The notes under the pieces were generated by a model. The model was not told where the DNA came from. It made no database searches and worked only from the letters and a program-made list of their open reading frames with translations. A program made the position numbers and the translations under genes. A stretch of DNA of 64,000 bases from Phlebopus portentosus (Eukaryota > Basidiomycota > Agaricomycetes > Boletales > Boletinellaceae), in contig JAYXKI010000012.1 of NCBI GenBank assembly GCA_037892935.1, forward strand, positions 744,001-808,000. The letters run 5' to 3'. Below, piece after piece: positions 9,552 through 19,185 of the stretch (positions within the stretch are counted from its first letter, which is position 1; every line of letters starts with the position of its first letter).

Positions 9552-12500
9552 ACGTCGGAACGACTGGTCGGTCTCCTAAAGGACTCTTTTCGTTGGACTC
9601 GTTAAAATATAATCGTCCTGTTGTACAATATCAAGATGCGAATACCAGTGACGGTTTCATCCTTCGAAAGATCCTTACCGACGTACTGCCAGATGAATCT
9701 GAAGATGACAACGATGACTTCGAAGTCTATGAAGATTTATTTGTCAGAAGAACAGATGCGCAAGCAGGCGAATTGAGAGAGGAAGAGCGGAATCAAACCG
9801 CTATAAAAAATGAGGTTGTGGCGGAAGCACCTTACCACGAGAACGTTGTTGCTCAGGCGAACGTCACTGAAGCAGTGTGGGATGTAGTAGGCAGACGCGC
9901 GGCTGAGGTATGGCGCGAGGGCATTGCGGACGCAGATCAGTTCGTGCGACGGGTGGGAGGAAAGGAGTTAGACGCCTTTGTTAGCATCGTACACCCAAAG
10001 GTAGCAGGTGATGACGAAGTAGACTTGTCGAACCCCCTACTCGAAGAGGAAAACTTCATTGATGCTCATGCACTGATCGACTCAGGGTGCACGGGCTCAT
10101 GCATCGATGAAGGTTTTGTCAAACGGTATGGTTTCCCCACCCAAAGGTACATTCGGCCTAGACCAGTCTTCAATGCTGACGGGACAAGCAACGAGGCTGG
10201 ATTGATCAAGGAATATGTAGTTGTACGAATGTTCTTTGGGAAACACGAGGAAGAGATTCGACTGGCAGTGACATCCTTAGCGTCAAGCAACATCTTCCTC
10301 GGACATGACTGGTTGACGAAGCATAATCCTGAGATTGATTGGAGGTTAGGAACAGTTAAGTTCACCCGTTGCCCTGATGAATGTGAGTCGCCACTGTCGA
10401 GCGAGGAGATAGATGAAGAGTTTGTGAGGAATGTGCGGATGAAGGAAGCGGCAAGATGGCCACCTTACCTGGAGGAATACGCCGACGTCTTTAGTGAGGA
10501 ATCGTTCGAACGCTTACCAAACCACCGAACGTGGGACCACGCTATTGACCTGAAACCGGATTTCAAACCCAGCGACTGCAAGGTTTACCCGTTATCGCCA
10601 AAAGAACAAGAAGCGATGAGGGAGTTCATTGAGGAAAACCTAGCATCAGGACGTATCCGACAGTCGAAGTCTCCAATGGCGTCACCATTCTTCTTTATCA
10701 AGAAAGAGGATGGGAGCTTACGAGCAATCCAAGACTATCGAAAGCTCAATGAAGGAATGGTCAAGAACAAATACCCGTTGCCACTGATAAATGAGCTCAT
10801 CGACAAGGTTAAGGATGCAAGGTACATCACAAAGCTCGACGTTCGTTGGGGATACTACAACATCCGGATTCGCGAGGGAGACGAGTGGAAGGCAGCGTTC
10901 CGGACAAATCTAGGCTTATTCAAACCCACAGTCATGTTCTTCGGCTTGTGTAATGCGCCAGCGACGTTCCAAGGCTTTATGAATGACATCTTTTGGGAGC
11001 TAATTCATGAGGGTATCGTCATCATTTACCTTGATGACATTCTCATCTTCTCGAATGACCTAGAAGAACACCGCAGACGCACCAAACGAGTCTTTGAGAT
11101 CCTTCGCCAAAACGGACTTTTCCTAAAGCCGCAGAAGTGCGAGTTCGAAGTTGATACAGTCAAGTACCTCGGGCACATTATTGGCAATGGCGAAGTTCGA
11201 ATGGATCCCAAGAAGACGGCGGCAGTACAGGACTGGCCAGTTCCAAGGAACGTCCACGAACTGCAACAATTCCTGGGATTAGGAAATTGGTTGCGACGTT
11301 TTGTTAAGGATTACAGTTCGGTCGTCAAACCCTTGACTACCCTAACGGGTAAGGTGGAATGGAAATGGGGCGAAGATGAGCAGGCAGCGTTCGAGGAATT
11401 GAAGCGTCGTTTGAGTAGTCCTCCCGTGTTAGCGATACCCAACAACGAGGACCCTTTCCGTGTAGAAGCAGATGCGTCGGACTTTGCGACTGGTGGAGTC
11501 CTTCTCCAGAAACAAGACGGTTAATGGAAGGTGATCGCTTATCGGTCGTCAACATTCCTAGAGGCAGAGTGAAACTATGAGATTTACGACAAGGAAATGC
11601 TCGCCATCGTTCAAGCCCTAAAGGAATGGCGACAATATCTCCAGGGAGCTAACCAACCTTTTGAGGTATGGACAGACCATGCAAATCTAACGTACTTCCG
11701 ATCGCCGCAGAAGTTAAATCGTCGACAAGCTCGTTGGCGACTCGATTTAGCCGAGTTCGATTTCACGCTAGTCCATAAACCCGGAAAGACGTTGGGAAAA
11801 GCTGATCTGTTGTCACGCCGGGCGGATTATGACAAGGGCGAGCGCGATAATGAAAATGTGATTTTCATCAAGAAGGAATGGCTGGTTAGAGGAATGGTTC
11901 AGACGTCAAGAGAAGTACTCGTTGAAAAGGTCGTGGAAGCGCAGAAACAAGAGGATGAGGGAGTGAGGCCGAAGGACGTCGAGAAGAGAGGTGACATGTA
12001 GAGAAAGGGCCACCGACTATATGTACCAGCGAGCATCAGAGAGGACGTCATGAAGGAACACCATGACTCGACCCTGGCAGGACATCCGGGAGCAACAAAG
12101 ACGATCCAGCTGATAGCACACAGGTACTGGTGGCCGAGGATGAGTGCAGATGTGCGGGTGTACGTGCGGGGGTGTGATCGTTGTCAGCGGACGAAGGCTC
12201 TAAGGACAACGAGAGCAAAGGTTTTGCACCCTAATGAGGTGCCGGAGGCGCCATGGCAGATTGTCACGGTCGACCTAATCGGAGAGTTGCCAGAATCGAA
12301 TGGGTTCAATGCGATTTGCGTAGTGGTCGACCGCTTTAGCAAACAGATCCATGCAATTCCAACAACGACAAAGTTAACGGCGGAAGGCATGGCTAGGATC
12401 TACAGAGACCACGTCTTCCGATTACATGGACTACCACGGAAGATCATTCATGACCGAGGGGTGCAATTCGACGCAAAGATGATGAAGGAGTTGTACAAGC

Positions 12501-13402
12501 TCCTCCACATTGAAGGCAACCCATCGACAGCGTATCACCCACAAACTGACGGACAGACAGAGCGGGTTAATCAGGAACTAGAACAATACCTGCGGCTATA
12601 CGTCAACCATCGGCAGTCGGACTGGGCGGACTGGCTAGCTCTCGCAGAATTCGCATACAACAATCGTGAACATTCAGCGACGAAGCTATCTCCCTTCTTC
12701 GTCAATACAGGAATGCACCCCTTAGACTTCACGGGGGTTGGAACGGCATCATCGAACCTGTCAGCAGAAGAATTTGCCAAACATGTCAAGGAGGTGCACG
12801 AACTCGCTCAAGGTAACCTAACCCAAGCAAACGAAGACATGAAGCGTTTCTACGACCGCCATGCTGGGAAGTCCATTACCTATGAGGCAGGACAGAAAGT
12901 CTTCTTAGATGGACGAAATATCAAGACGATCCGACCGATGAAGAAGATGGATGATAAATGGTTCGGTCCCTTCGAGGTAGTGGAAAAGGTTGGCGCAAGC
13001 GCATACAGACTCAAACTACCGAAGACCTGGAAGAAGGTCCATCCAGTTTTCAACGAGATCTTGCTCAAACCAGCCGTCCAACCGTCCTTCGAATCGCAGA
13101 AGAAACCACCTCCACCACCGCCAGTGATCATTGATGAGCAGAAAGAGTACGAGGTTGAAGAAATACTCGACTCGCGTCTGCATCGAGGCAAACTCCAATT
13201 CCTGGTCAAGTGGGTTGGATATGAGGAAGCGACTTGGCAGCCAGAATCCGACGTCAAGGATAATGCGCAGGAGTCAATTCAAGAATTCTACCGCAAACAT
13301 CCTGGAGCTCCAAGGAAGTTAACGATACCTCGACAAAGCCTGCGAGCGCTGTACAAGTTCACGTCCTCAGAAGGCTTATCTGGTTGGTCGGGACGCCCAA
13401 CC

Positions 13403-13417
13403 TTGAAGGGGGGGTGA
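13403..13417 (+). other. Polypurine tract of chromovirus 1
   Basis: A run of TTGAAGGGGGGGTGA directly precedes the 3' LTR at 13418 and overlaps the last codons of pol. Such purine runs prime plus-strand synthesis. Confidence 0.8.
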
Positions 13418-13875
13418 TGTAAGGACTCGAACATTTTCCTTTTCTTTTCTGACGTCATCATTTATTTTAATATTCTTTTTCTTTTCTTTTATTTTTCTTA
13501 TGTGCTTATTCATCCTTTTGCCGGAACATTCCACAATGTTCTATCACGCTCACTAATCATCCCATTCCTTGTCATGTGACTTCCCATTAGGGTAGACCTT
13601 TCCCACGCTCAAAGTCTATATAAGTAGATAGTTTGACTCTTTCGTTCCTTGTCTTTCTATTCTACTTACCTTCACTTTGACATAGGTATCTACTCTTGTA
13701 TTAATAGTTTACTGAATTCTACTTACCTTCACTTTGACATAGCGTTCGACGGTCTGGACTTAAGCCTTGTCTTAGCTGTCTTGACCTGAGCGACGTATTT
13801 GGGATTATCTCATTCGCGCTTGTTTGTTATTGTGTTGGCCTGCCTCGACTCAGTCCTTGAGCCGTCCGCCTAACA
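13418..13875 (+). repeat. 3' LTR of chromovirus 1
   Basis: 458 bp, followed by the target duplication TGGAG at 13876-13880. It keeps the CpG form at three of the four positions that differ from the 5' LTR. Confidence 0.95.
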
Positions 13876-13880
13876 TGGAG

Positions 13881-14595
13881 ACTGGAGGAAGCAAAGACTT
13901 CCGACGGACGTATTAATGCCGAGATTCTCACGCAGAAGCTCCGGGAATTCCTCAAACTCGAGCACGATCCCATTCAGAGAACAGAATTGGCATGGTTATC
14001 ACAGTGTTTCTGCCGAAAGCTGGTTGATTGGGCTAAACTTGCAGAAGATCAGCTCAAAAGTACCAAGGAGTGTGGCGCCTTCAAGCTGGATATAGATCTG
14101 GCAGAGGATCGATTTTGTCACCTAAAGCGGGCGCTTCAATGCTTTCCGAACGATAATGGCTCAATTAAGATCCTATCCTTTCTGGTTTTTGTGCCGGAGA
14201 CCTCTGGTAGTGAGACTGAACATAAAGTGGTTGCGATGAAGGATCCACATGATTCCCATCGGTACCGAGGAGATGCGCACGACTTTAAGGTGAGGCACGA
14301 TGACGAGCATGGCAATGAACTGATTGAAGTGAAGATGCGTTTTCAGTCTTTTGGTCAATCTTCAGCGTTCGCAATTCTGCAGGATCGGGTCAGGCGGGCC
14401 GAATCCGATGACCAGATATTGGACGACCGGAATCGTAGTTCTCTCATTCTCACTCAAGCGAACACGGATGGTGATTCGGATGATGGTTCTGATGGTTCTG
14501 ATGGTTCTGATGCCAAGACTTCCGACATGTATATGAGCGACGAGAGTGAATCCTCAACGTCGCACGGTTCTTCACCGGAGGCGAGCTTTGTATAA
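13881..14595 (+). pseudogene. 3' part of the split coiled-coil host gene
   Basis: Continues in frame from 7231 across the insertion (see 6689-7231). The frame is open to TAA at 14593-14595. It holds helical segments (EILTQKLREFLKLEHD, LAWLSQCFCRKLVDWAKLAEDQL), a conserved-looking middle with KVVAMKDPHDSHRYRGDAHD, and an acidic Asp/Ser tail with three GSD repeats encoded by GATGGTTCT units. No known domain was recognised. The reading frame is undamaged, so disruption by the element appears to be its only visible defect on this side. Confidence 0.6.
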
Positions 14596-14901
14596 ATTCT
14601 TAAGGTATTTGGCCTCCACACCATTTTTCATAGTCGTAACTGACATGATCTAGGTTCACTCCTTGCGTTTGGGCCTTGAGTTCGTGTAATTTTTAGAAAT
14701 TGACTTGTTCTCGTTTTGTTATGGCGGTTCGTTTGATTTGCATACCAGTTTTTCGATAGGAATTTCCGGGAACATTATTGATTTCGGATCGTCTTCAGCC
14801 AGGAGTTTGTTCCCGCTTCCTTTCTGTACCCTTATTTATTGTGCGCATGACTGTATGTAACACATATCATGTTTACTATTGAATGTGATTGTCTTTGTCG
14901 T
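14596..14901. other. Probable 3' untranslated/intergenic stretch
   Basis: AT-rich sequence between two convergent frames (the plus gene ending at 14595 and the minus frame ending at 14902). No motif supported. Confidence 0.4.
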
Positions 14902-15062
14902 TCAGCCAATGTCCTCCTGGGCATAGAAAAGCATGGCGGATGCAAGCCCGTGCGTGATGTGAACACCCGACTGTGACGCCATTGAAATCAATTCGTCGGT
15001 TGTCAACCCAAGTAGAATTAGGTTGATGCGCGGATATCCATTACATTTCAAAACATCGGGGT
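14902..15062 (-). pseudogene. C-terminal part of gene A, cut off by the solo LTR
   Basis: The minus frame from the LTR boundary to TGA at 14902 reads as ordinary protein (NLILLGLTTDELISMASQSG, ending AMLFYAQEDIG). Before the LTR insertion it lay directly downstream of 29300-29624 (target duplication GGGGT on both sides). The upstream frame and this frame differ by one position, so either an intron or an indel lies near the junction. Confidence 0.45.
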
Positions 15063-16525
15063 TGTTAGGACCGGCGTTTTCAGACGAGGTGGCTAGTCCG
15101 AGCGTACCGGAACAAGTCCCTGCTTCCTCCTTCTGACAATGTGTGATTGGAGAGTATAGTAGCAAAGGTTAGATGTACTACTTAAGAAGCGAGCTATAGG
15201 CTCAAGCTTAACTTAGCAGTAGAGCAGAGGTTCAATTAAAGGGGTACAGTTATGATTGAAGGTACAAAATAATTTTGCTGAGGGACAACACCCCGCTCAG
15301 CTGGCGCCTTAAATAAAGTTTCTACTGAATACTACCGACTACCAAATACTACCGACCCTGCCTCGCCATTGGTTAGGACAATATGTTTCAGCTGGTTTCA
15401 CCACCACTTTCTTGCGTCGGTGGTACTACTGACAACTCTGGTGGTGCTACCAAAACTCCTGGTAGCACCACCGCCTACTCCCTTCCCAATTAGGCAGGCC
15501 CTATTCTTCCTCCGTTCCGAAGAAGCTTCCCCATACTTCTATCAATCTCCATTCCTATCACATGTTAATCCTTAACGCCAATCCTCCCACGAGAGACTTC
15601 TTTCCTGTGCCGCGATCTTGCTTCGCCGGCGCTTCGTTACTCCGGCCGAGCTTCTGCCGTTAGTCTTCCATCATGGGGCTGACCGTTATTTCGGGATTCG
15701 GGATCGGCAACCCCTGCCGATCTTTGGAGATTAACCTTGGCAGCTGTGTAAACTTGGCAGATACCCTTCTATGCCTTGCTGCTATATCGATGTCGGAGAA
15801 TTGTAGTCCAGTTCCCGACGTTAACCTGTATCTTCTTCCCAGGTGATTTGTCTCATGCCATTCGTCGACTGTAATAACCCCTTCTTCCGATCGTTCCCAT
15901 GCTTCTAGCATTCGATCTGTTGCTTCATCGATAAGACTTTCGACGTCCGATGGTGCCGACCAATATATTGGCCAATCGACTTCCACTGCAGTGTTTCGAC
16001 AGAGTGTCTGGTGACGATGCTGATTGATCCAAGCTCTCACGCAGACCTTCAGTGCATAGATGTCTCTATCGGTGAGCCATACTGATACCTCATGATCGTA
16101 TGCGCTCATTCCGCGGTTCGGCATTGGTTGGTCAAACATTCGTTCCGAGGGTCCAGGCTTATGTCGAATCTTGACATCGGCTGCCTCCCTGGTTACTAAG
16201 CGCTCCACAAAGTTCTTGAGGAGCCACTCCGAAAGAACCCAACTCCTTTGGTATGCCAAATAGCAGTTTGCACAGACCAGGCCTTCGTGAACAAAGCGTC
16301 TGGTTGCTCCTCGTCGATATCGCCTCTTCTGCAGGAGTTCTACGTATCTTGCGATGTTCCGTTCTTCCATGTCCACGTAGCTTCTCTCGGGTGGAGGAGT
16401 GTGCCCGATATGCATTCTAGCTAGTCCTTCCTGCAAATCGTATGGGTCCTCCCTCTCGTCACATTCGTCTTCGTAATATCGTCGATCGGGTTCCTCTTGC
16501 ATATCTTCCACAGCGACCTCCCCAG
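15063..16525 (-). repeat. Older solo LTR of the chromovirus 2 family (larger part)
   Basis: Antisense LTR whose other end is 29153-29299; chromovirus 2 is inserted in it. Subtracting one CCCAG copy, the two parts total 1,605 bp, exactly the length of the chromovirus 2 LTRs. It is flanked by GGGGT at 15058-15062 and 29300-29304. It is clearly diverged from the young LTRs, yet its internal ORF is still open. Confidence 0.9.
15660..16525 (-). CDS. U3 ORF of the older solo LTR (5' codons lie at 29153-29275)
   Basis: Same unknown protein as 27572-28555, here in an older, diverged LTR. From GEVAVED to the stop the frame has no stop or frameshift. By hand, about 22 of some 286 residues differ from the young copy. 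In the last 164 codons I count about 23 synonymous codon changes against 10 replacements. That excess of silent change is what selection on protein sequence would leave. The CX2C pair (CANC) and the KPGPSER and YDHEVSVWL blocks are conserved. No promoter of its own is evident. Confidence 0.7.
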
Positions 16526-16549
16526 TGTTACGAAAATTGTGGATATACA

Positions 16550-17533
16550 ATGCGGCGTGGTATCAGACGCTTTACACACCGAATTATGCAGCCCAATCCA
16601 GAGCATTTCGAAAGGCTTCAAGGACAGAATAGTGGAGACGATTCTCGCCCACTAGTACAGCAAGGACCTGGGGAGGTCGCTGTGGAATATATTCAAGAGG
16701 AACCCGATCGACGATATTACGAGGACGAACGCGACGAAAGGGAGGACCCATACGATTTACAGCAAGGACTAGCTGGAATGCATATTGGACATACTCCTCC
16801 ACCTGAGCGAAGCTATGTGGACATGGAAGAACGGAACATCGCAAGATACGTGGAACTCCTGCAGAAGAGACGATATCGACATAGTACAACCAGACGCTTT
16901 GTTCATGAAAGCCTGGTCTGTACAAACTGCTATTTGGCATACCAAAGGAGTTGGGTTCTTTCGGAGTGGCTCCTCAAGAACTTCGTGGAGCGCTTAGTAA
17001 CTAGGGAAGGAGCCGATGTCAAGATTCGGCATAAACCCGGACCCTCAGAACGAACGTTTGACCAACCATTACCGAACCGCGGAATGAGCGCATACGACCA
17101 CGAGGTATCTGTATGGCTCGGCGATAGGGATATCTACGCACTGAAGGTTGGCGTGAGAGCTTGGATCAATCAGCATCGTCACCAGACCTTGTGTCGAAAC
17201 ACTGCAGTGGAAGTCGATTGGCCAATCTATTACAGGGCGCCATCGGACGTCGAAAGTCTTATCGAAGAAGCAACAGATCGAATGCTAGAAGCATGGGAAC
17301 GATCGGAAGAAGGGGTTATTACAGTCGACGAATGGCGTGGGACGAATCACCTGGGAAGAAGATACAGGTTAACGTCGGGTACCGGACTACAATTCTCCGA
17401 CATCGATATCGCGGCTAGGCACAGAAGGGTGTCTGCTAAATTTACACAGCCGCCGAGGTTAATCTCCGATGATCGGCAGGGGTTGCCGATCCCAAATCCC
17501 GAGATAACGGTCAGCCCCATGATGGAAGACTAA
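16550..17533 (+). CDS. U3-encoded ORF, 5' LTR copy (unknown protein, 327 aa)
   Basis: Identical to 27572-28555 (described there). In this LTR the frame also stays open upstream into the interrupted older LTR (to 16442), which is accidental. It lies upstream of the LTR's own TATA box (17879), so this copy is not expected in the element's genomic RNA; the 3' LTR copy is. Confidence 0.7.
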   Translation: MRRGIRRFTHRIMQPNPEHFERLQGQNSGDDSRPLVQQGPGEVAVEYIQEEPDRRYYEDERDEREDPYDLQQGLAGMHIGHTPPPERSYVDMEERNIARYVELLQKRRYRHSTTRRFVHESLVCTNCYLAYQRSWVLSEWLLKNFVERLVTREGADVKIRHKPGPSERTFDQPLPNRGMSAYDHEVSVWLGDRDIYALKVGVRAWINQHRHQTLCRNTAVEVDWPIYYRAPSDVESLIEEATDRMLEAWERSEEGVITVDEWRGTNHLGRRYRLTSGTGLQFSDIDIAARHRRVSAKFTQPPRLISDDRQGLPIPNPEITVSPMMED

Positions 17534-17878
17534 CGGCAGAAGCTCGGCCGGAGTAACGGAGCGCCGGCGAAGCGAGATCGCGGCACATGAAAGAAGTCTC
17601 TCGTGGGAGGATTGGCGTTAAGGATTAACATGTGATAGGAATGGAGATCGATAGAAGCCTGGGGAAGGCTTCTTCGGAACGGAAGGAAATTAGGGCCTGC
17701 CTAATAGGGAAGGAAGTAGTCGGTGGTGCAACCAGGAGTTTCGGTAGCACCACCAGAGTTGTCAGTGGTACTACAGACTCAAGAGAGTAGTAGTGACACC
17801 AGCTGAAACATATTGTCCTAACCAATAGCGAGGCATGGTCGGTAGTATTTGGTAGTCGGTAGTATTCAGTAGAAACTT

Positions 17879-17925
17879 TATTTAAGGCGCCAGCTGAGCG
17901 GGGTGTTGTCCCTCAGCAAAATTAT
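17879..17925 (+). promoter_or_regulatory. LTR promoter of chromovirus 2: TATA-like box and transcript start
   Basis: TATTTAA at 17879-17885. The sequence matching the primer-binding site, AGCAAAATTAT, starts at 17915, 36 nt from the first base of the box, and is the predicted RNA 5' end. The same spacing is seen in chromovirus 1. Confidence 0.65.
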
Positions 17926-18132
17926 TTTGTACTTTCAATCATAACTGTACCCCTTTGATTGAACCTCTGCTCTACTACTGGGTCAAGCTTGAGCCTATAG
18001 CTCGCTTCTTAGTAGTACATCTAACCTTCGCTACTCTACTCTCCCATTATACATTGTCAGAAGGAGGAAGCAGGGACTTGTTCCGGTACGCTCGGACTAA
18101 CCACCTCGTCCGAAAATACTGGTCCTAACATT

Positions 18133-18143
18133 ATAATTTTGCT
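18133..18143 (+). other. Self-priming primer-binding site of chromovirus 2
   Basis: ATAATTTTGCT, two bases after the 5' LTR, is the exact reverse complement of AGCAAAATTAT at 17915-17925. This is the same logic as at 7691-7701, with an unrelated sequence. Confidence 0.75.
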
Positions 18144-18199
18144 CCAATCCTGGGATAATCAATCTTGCTGTTTCATAGTGCAATACCCACTATCGATCA

Positions 18200-18253
18200 G
18201 TAAGTATTGCTCTGCCCTGGGAGGGTTTCTTCTATGCCTGTTAATACAATTAG
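18200..18253 (+). other. Candidate leader intron with a short upstream ORF
   Basis: A consensus donor GTAAGTATT at 18200 and acceptor CAATTAG at 18253 define a 54-nt intron, a typical length here. It contains the only ATG (18234, seven codons) between the predicted RNA start and the ATG at 18696. Splicing would therefore remove the upstream ORF. An alternative acceptor at 18268 also removes the TAA at 18265. Confidence 0.4.
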
Positions 18254-18267
18254 CTGATCATCGATAA

Positions 18268-19185
18268 GCGTATCGTCGACGGCTAAAGCAGGCTTACACA
18301 CTCCATCGGAGTTTTGTTAGAGCGCTCCATATATTCGAGGAAGAAGTCAATTCAGCGTTTCGCACGATAAACTTCTATCGAGGTAAGAAGCACTCAAACA
18401 CCCCTATCCTAGAACCCTACCGGTCGGTTATACTATCCGCCCTGGAGCTTCGAATCAACGCCGAAAGACACGAAAGAGTTGGGAGGAAGTTCTTGCTTGT
18501 ACACGCGGACAACCTATTGAACGGACACAGTTCTAATTGGGAGGCACTCAGAGGTCCTACGCCGGTTGAAGAAGAACTACTCGCTCTGTGTCAGGAATAT
18601 AAAGCGTTCGAATACACCTTACTCGAACATTCTCATTTCCTCCATCAAGTCCTGTTACAAGTTTATCAAGGCAACTATACTACTGCGAAACAACTATGTC
18701 ACCGATGGAACTGTGGCAAGTTGGTTGGTCTAGTCTCTGGTTTACACTCTGCATCGTCTGGTTTTCTTCCTTGGTATACGTCATTGCTCAACAACTCCGA
18801 GGTCGAATCAGCCTTCTTCGAGGCTTTAGAACGCTATGGACGTGGGTGGAACGGCAAGACAACGAAAGAAGTTCCCCATTCCGTCGTGCCGGTCGGAGAT
18901 TTCTACTCCAAACTCAACGACTGGCAGTTCCTCAACCCGGACCTGGAGAACGTATGGAATCCGCTCTGGCACGTATCAGCGAACGACTCGACAGTCTACA
19001 CGGACGCTTGGACCGAATGGTCAGTACTGACGGGCAACCCAACCAAGTTGTCTCCGCCCTGCGACACGCCGTCATCGACCTCGACAATCGACTTACTAGC
19101 GTTGATCGGTCCCTCAGAACTCTCACAGCTACTGTTGCTCGACTCTACGACATGGGCTCTCAATACTCCGAGAACCTTACCGTAG
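18268..19185 (+). CDS. Pre-gag open frame without ATG, overlapping the next ORF
   Basis: Open for 306 codons in a frame without a usable ATG. The first part (18268-18690) reads as ordinary protein: RSFVRALHIFEEEVNSAF, then ILSALELRINAER, VEEELLALCQEYKAFE and HFLHQVLLQVYQG. The last 490 nt overlap the ATG ORF at 18696 in the neighbouring (-1) frame, and there the other frame looks more credible (coiled-coil). It could be an upstream exon or a -1-shifted front end of the 18696 protein. No similarity was recognised. Its function is unknown. Confidence 0.4.
   Translation, partial: AYRRRLKQAYTLHRSFVRALHIFEEEVNSAFRTINFYRGKKHSNTPILEPYRSVILSALELRINAERHERVGRKFLLVHADNLLNGHSSNWEALRGPTPVEEELLALCQEYKAFEYTLLEHSHFLHQVLLQVYQGNYTTAKQLCHRWNCGKLVGLVSGLHSASSGFLPWYTSLLNNSEVESAFFEALERYGRGWNGKTTKEVPHSVVPVGDFYSKLNDWQFLNPDLENVWNPLWHVSANDSTVYTDAWTEWSVLTGNPTKLSPPCDTPSSTSTIDLLALIGPSELSQLLLLDSTTWALNTPRTLP

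Larger units (their letters stand above)
9527..13417 (+). pseudogene. pol: Pol polyprotein of chromovirus 1 (PR-RT-RH-IN-chromodomain), three stops
   Basis: Pol is read in the -1 frame relative to gag. Landmarks in order: aspartic protease IDSG (Asp codon 10079), RT YLDD (codons at 11027), RNase H (EADASD near 11470), integrase HHCC (HHDS...HPG and CDRCQRTK, 12059-12190), catalytic Asp at 12452 and Glu at 12560 (D-35-E), and chromodomain (EYEVEEIL...FLVKWVGY, 13147-13320). The protease-RT spacer is short, under 100 residues. In-frame stops occur at 11522 (TAA), about 11572 (TGA, probably CGA to TGA) and 11999 (TAG); the frame continues after each. The stop codon 13415-13417 abuts the 3' LTR. 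This copy could move only with help from another. Confidence 0.92.
7232..13875 (+). mobile_element. Ty3/Gypsy chromovirus 1 (6,644 bp), full length, pol broken
   Basis: Complete LTR retrotransposon: 458-bp LTRs (TG...CA) at 7232-7689 and 13418-13875, flanked by the 5-bp target duplication TGGAG (7227-7231 and 13876-13880). The domain order is gag, PR, RT, RNase H, IN and chromodomain. The two LTRs differ at four sites, all transitions. The element carries an 11-nt self-priming site and a -1 frameshift heptamer. Three in-frame stops in pol make this copy defective by itself. Confidence 0.95.
16526..18130 (+). repeat. 5' LTR of chromovirus 2
   Basis: TGTTACG...CCTAACA, 1,605 bp. By promoter position, U3 covers about LTR bases 1-1389 (and contains the 327-codon ORF), and R plus U5 the last 216 bases. 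Confidence 0.95.

Noticed and set aside
12880..13257. Antisense ORFs under gag and pol, such as minus 12880-13257
   Set aside because: Shadows of the chromovirus coding strand.
16442..16549. N-terminal extension of the 5' LTR ORF to 16442 (363 codons)
   Set aside because: The extra codons come from the antisense older LTR next to the insertion site; the 3' LTR copy shows that the natural start is LTR base 25.
18493..18700. Calling 18493 (TTG) as a real start codon
   Set aside because: The frame is open from 18268 and the codon is not ATG; there is no reason to prefer it.
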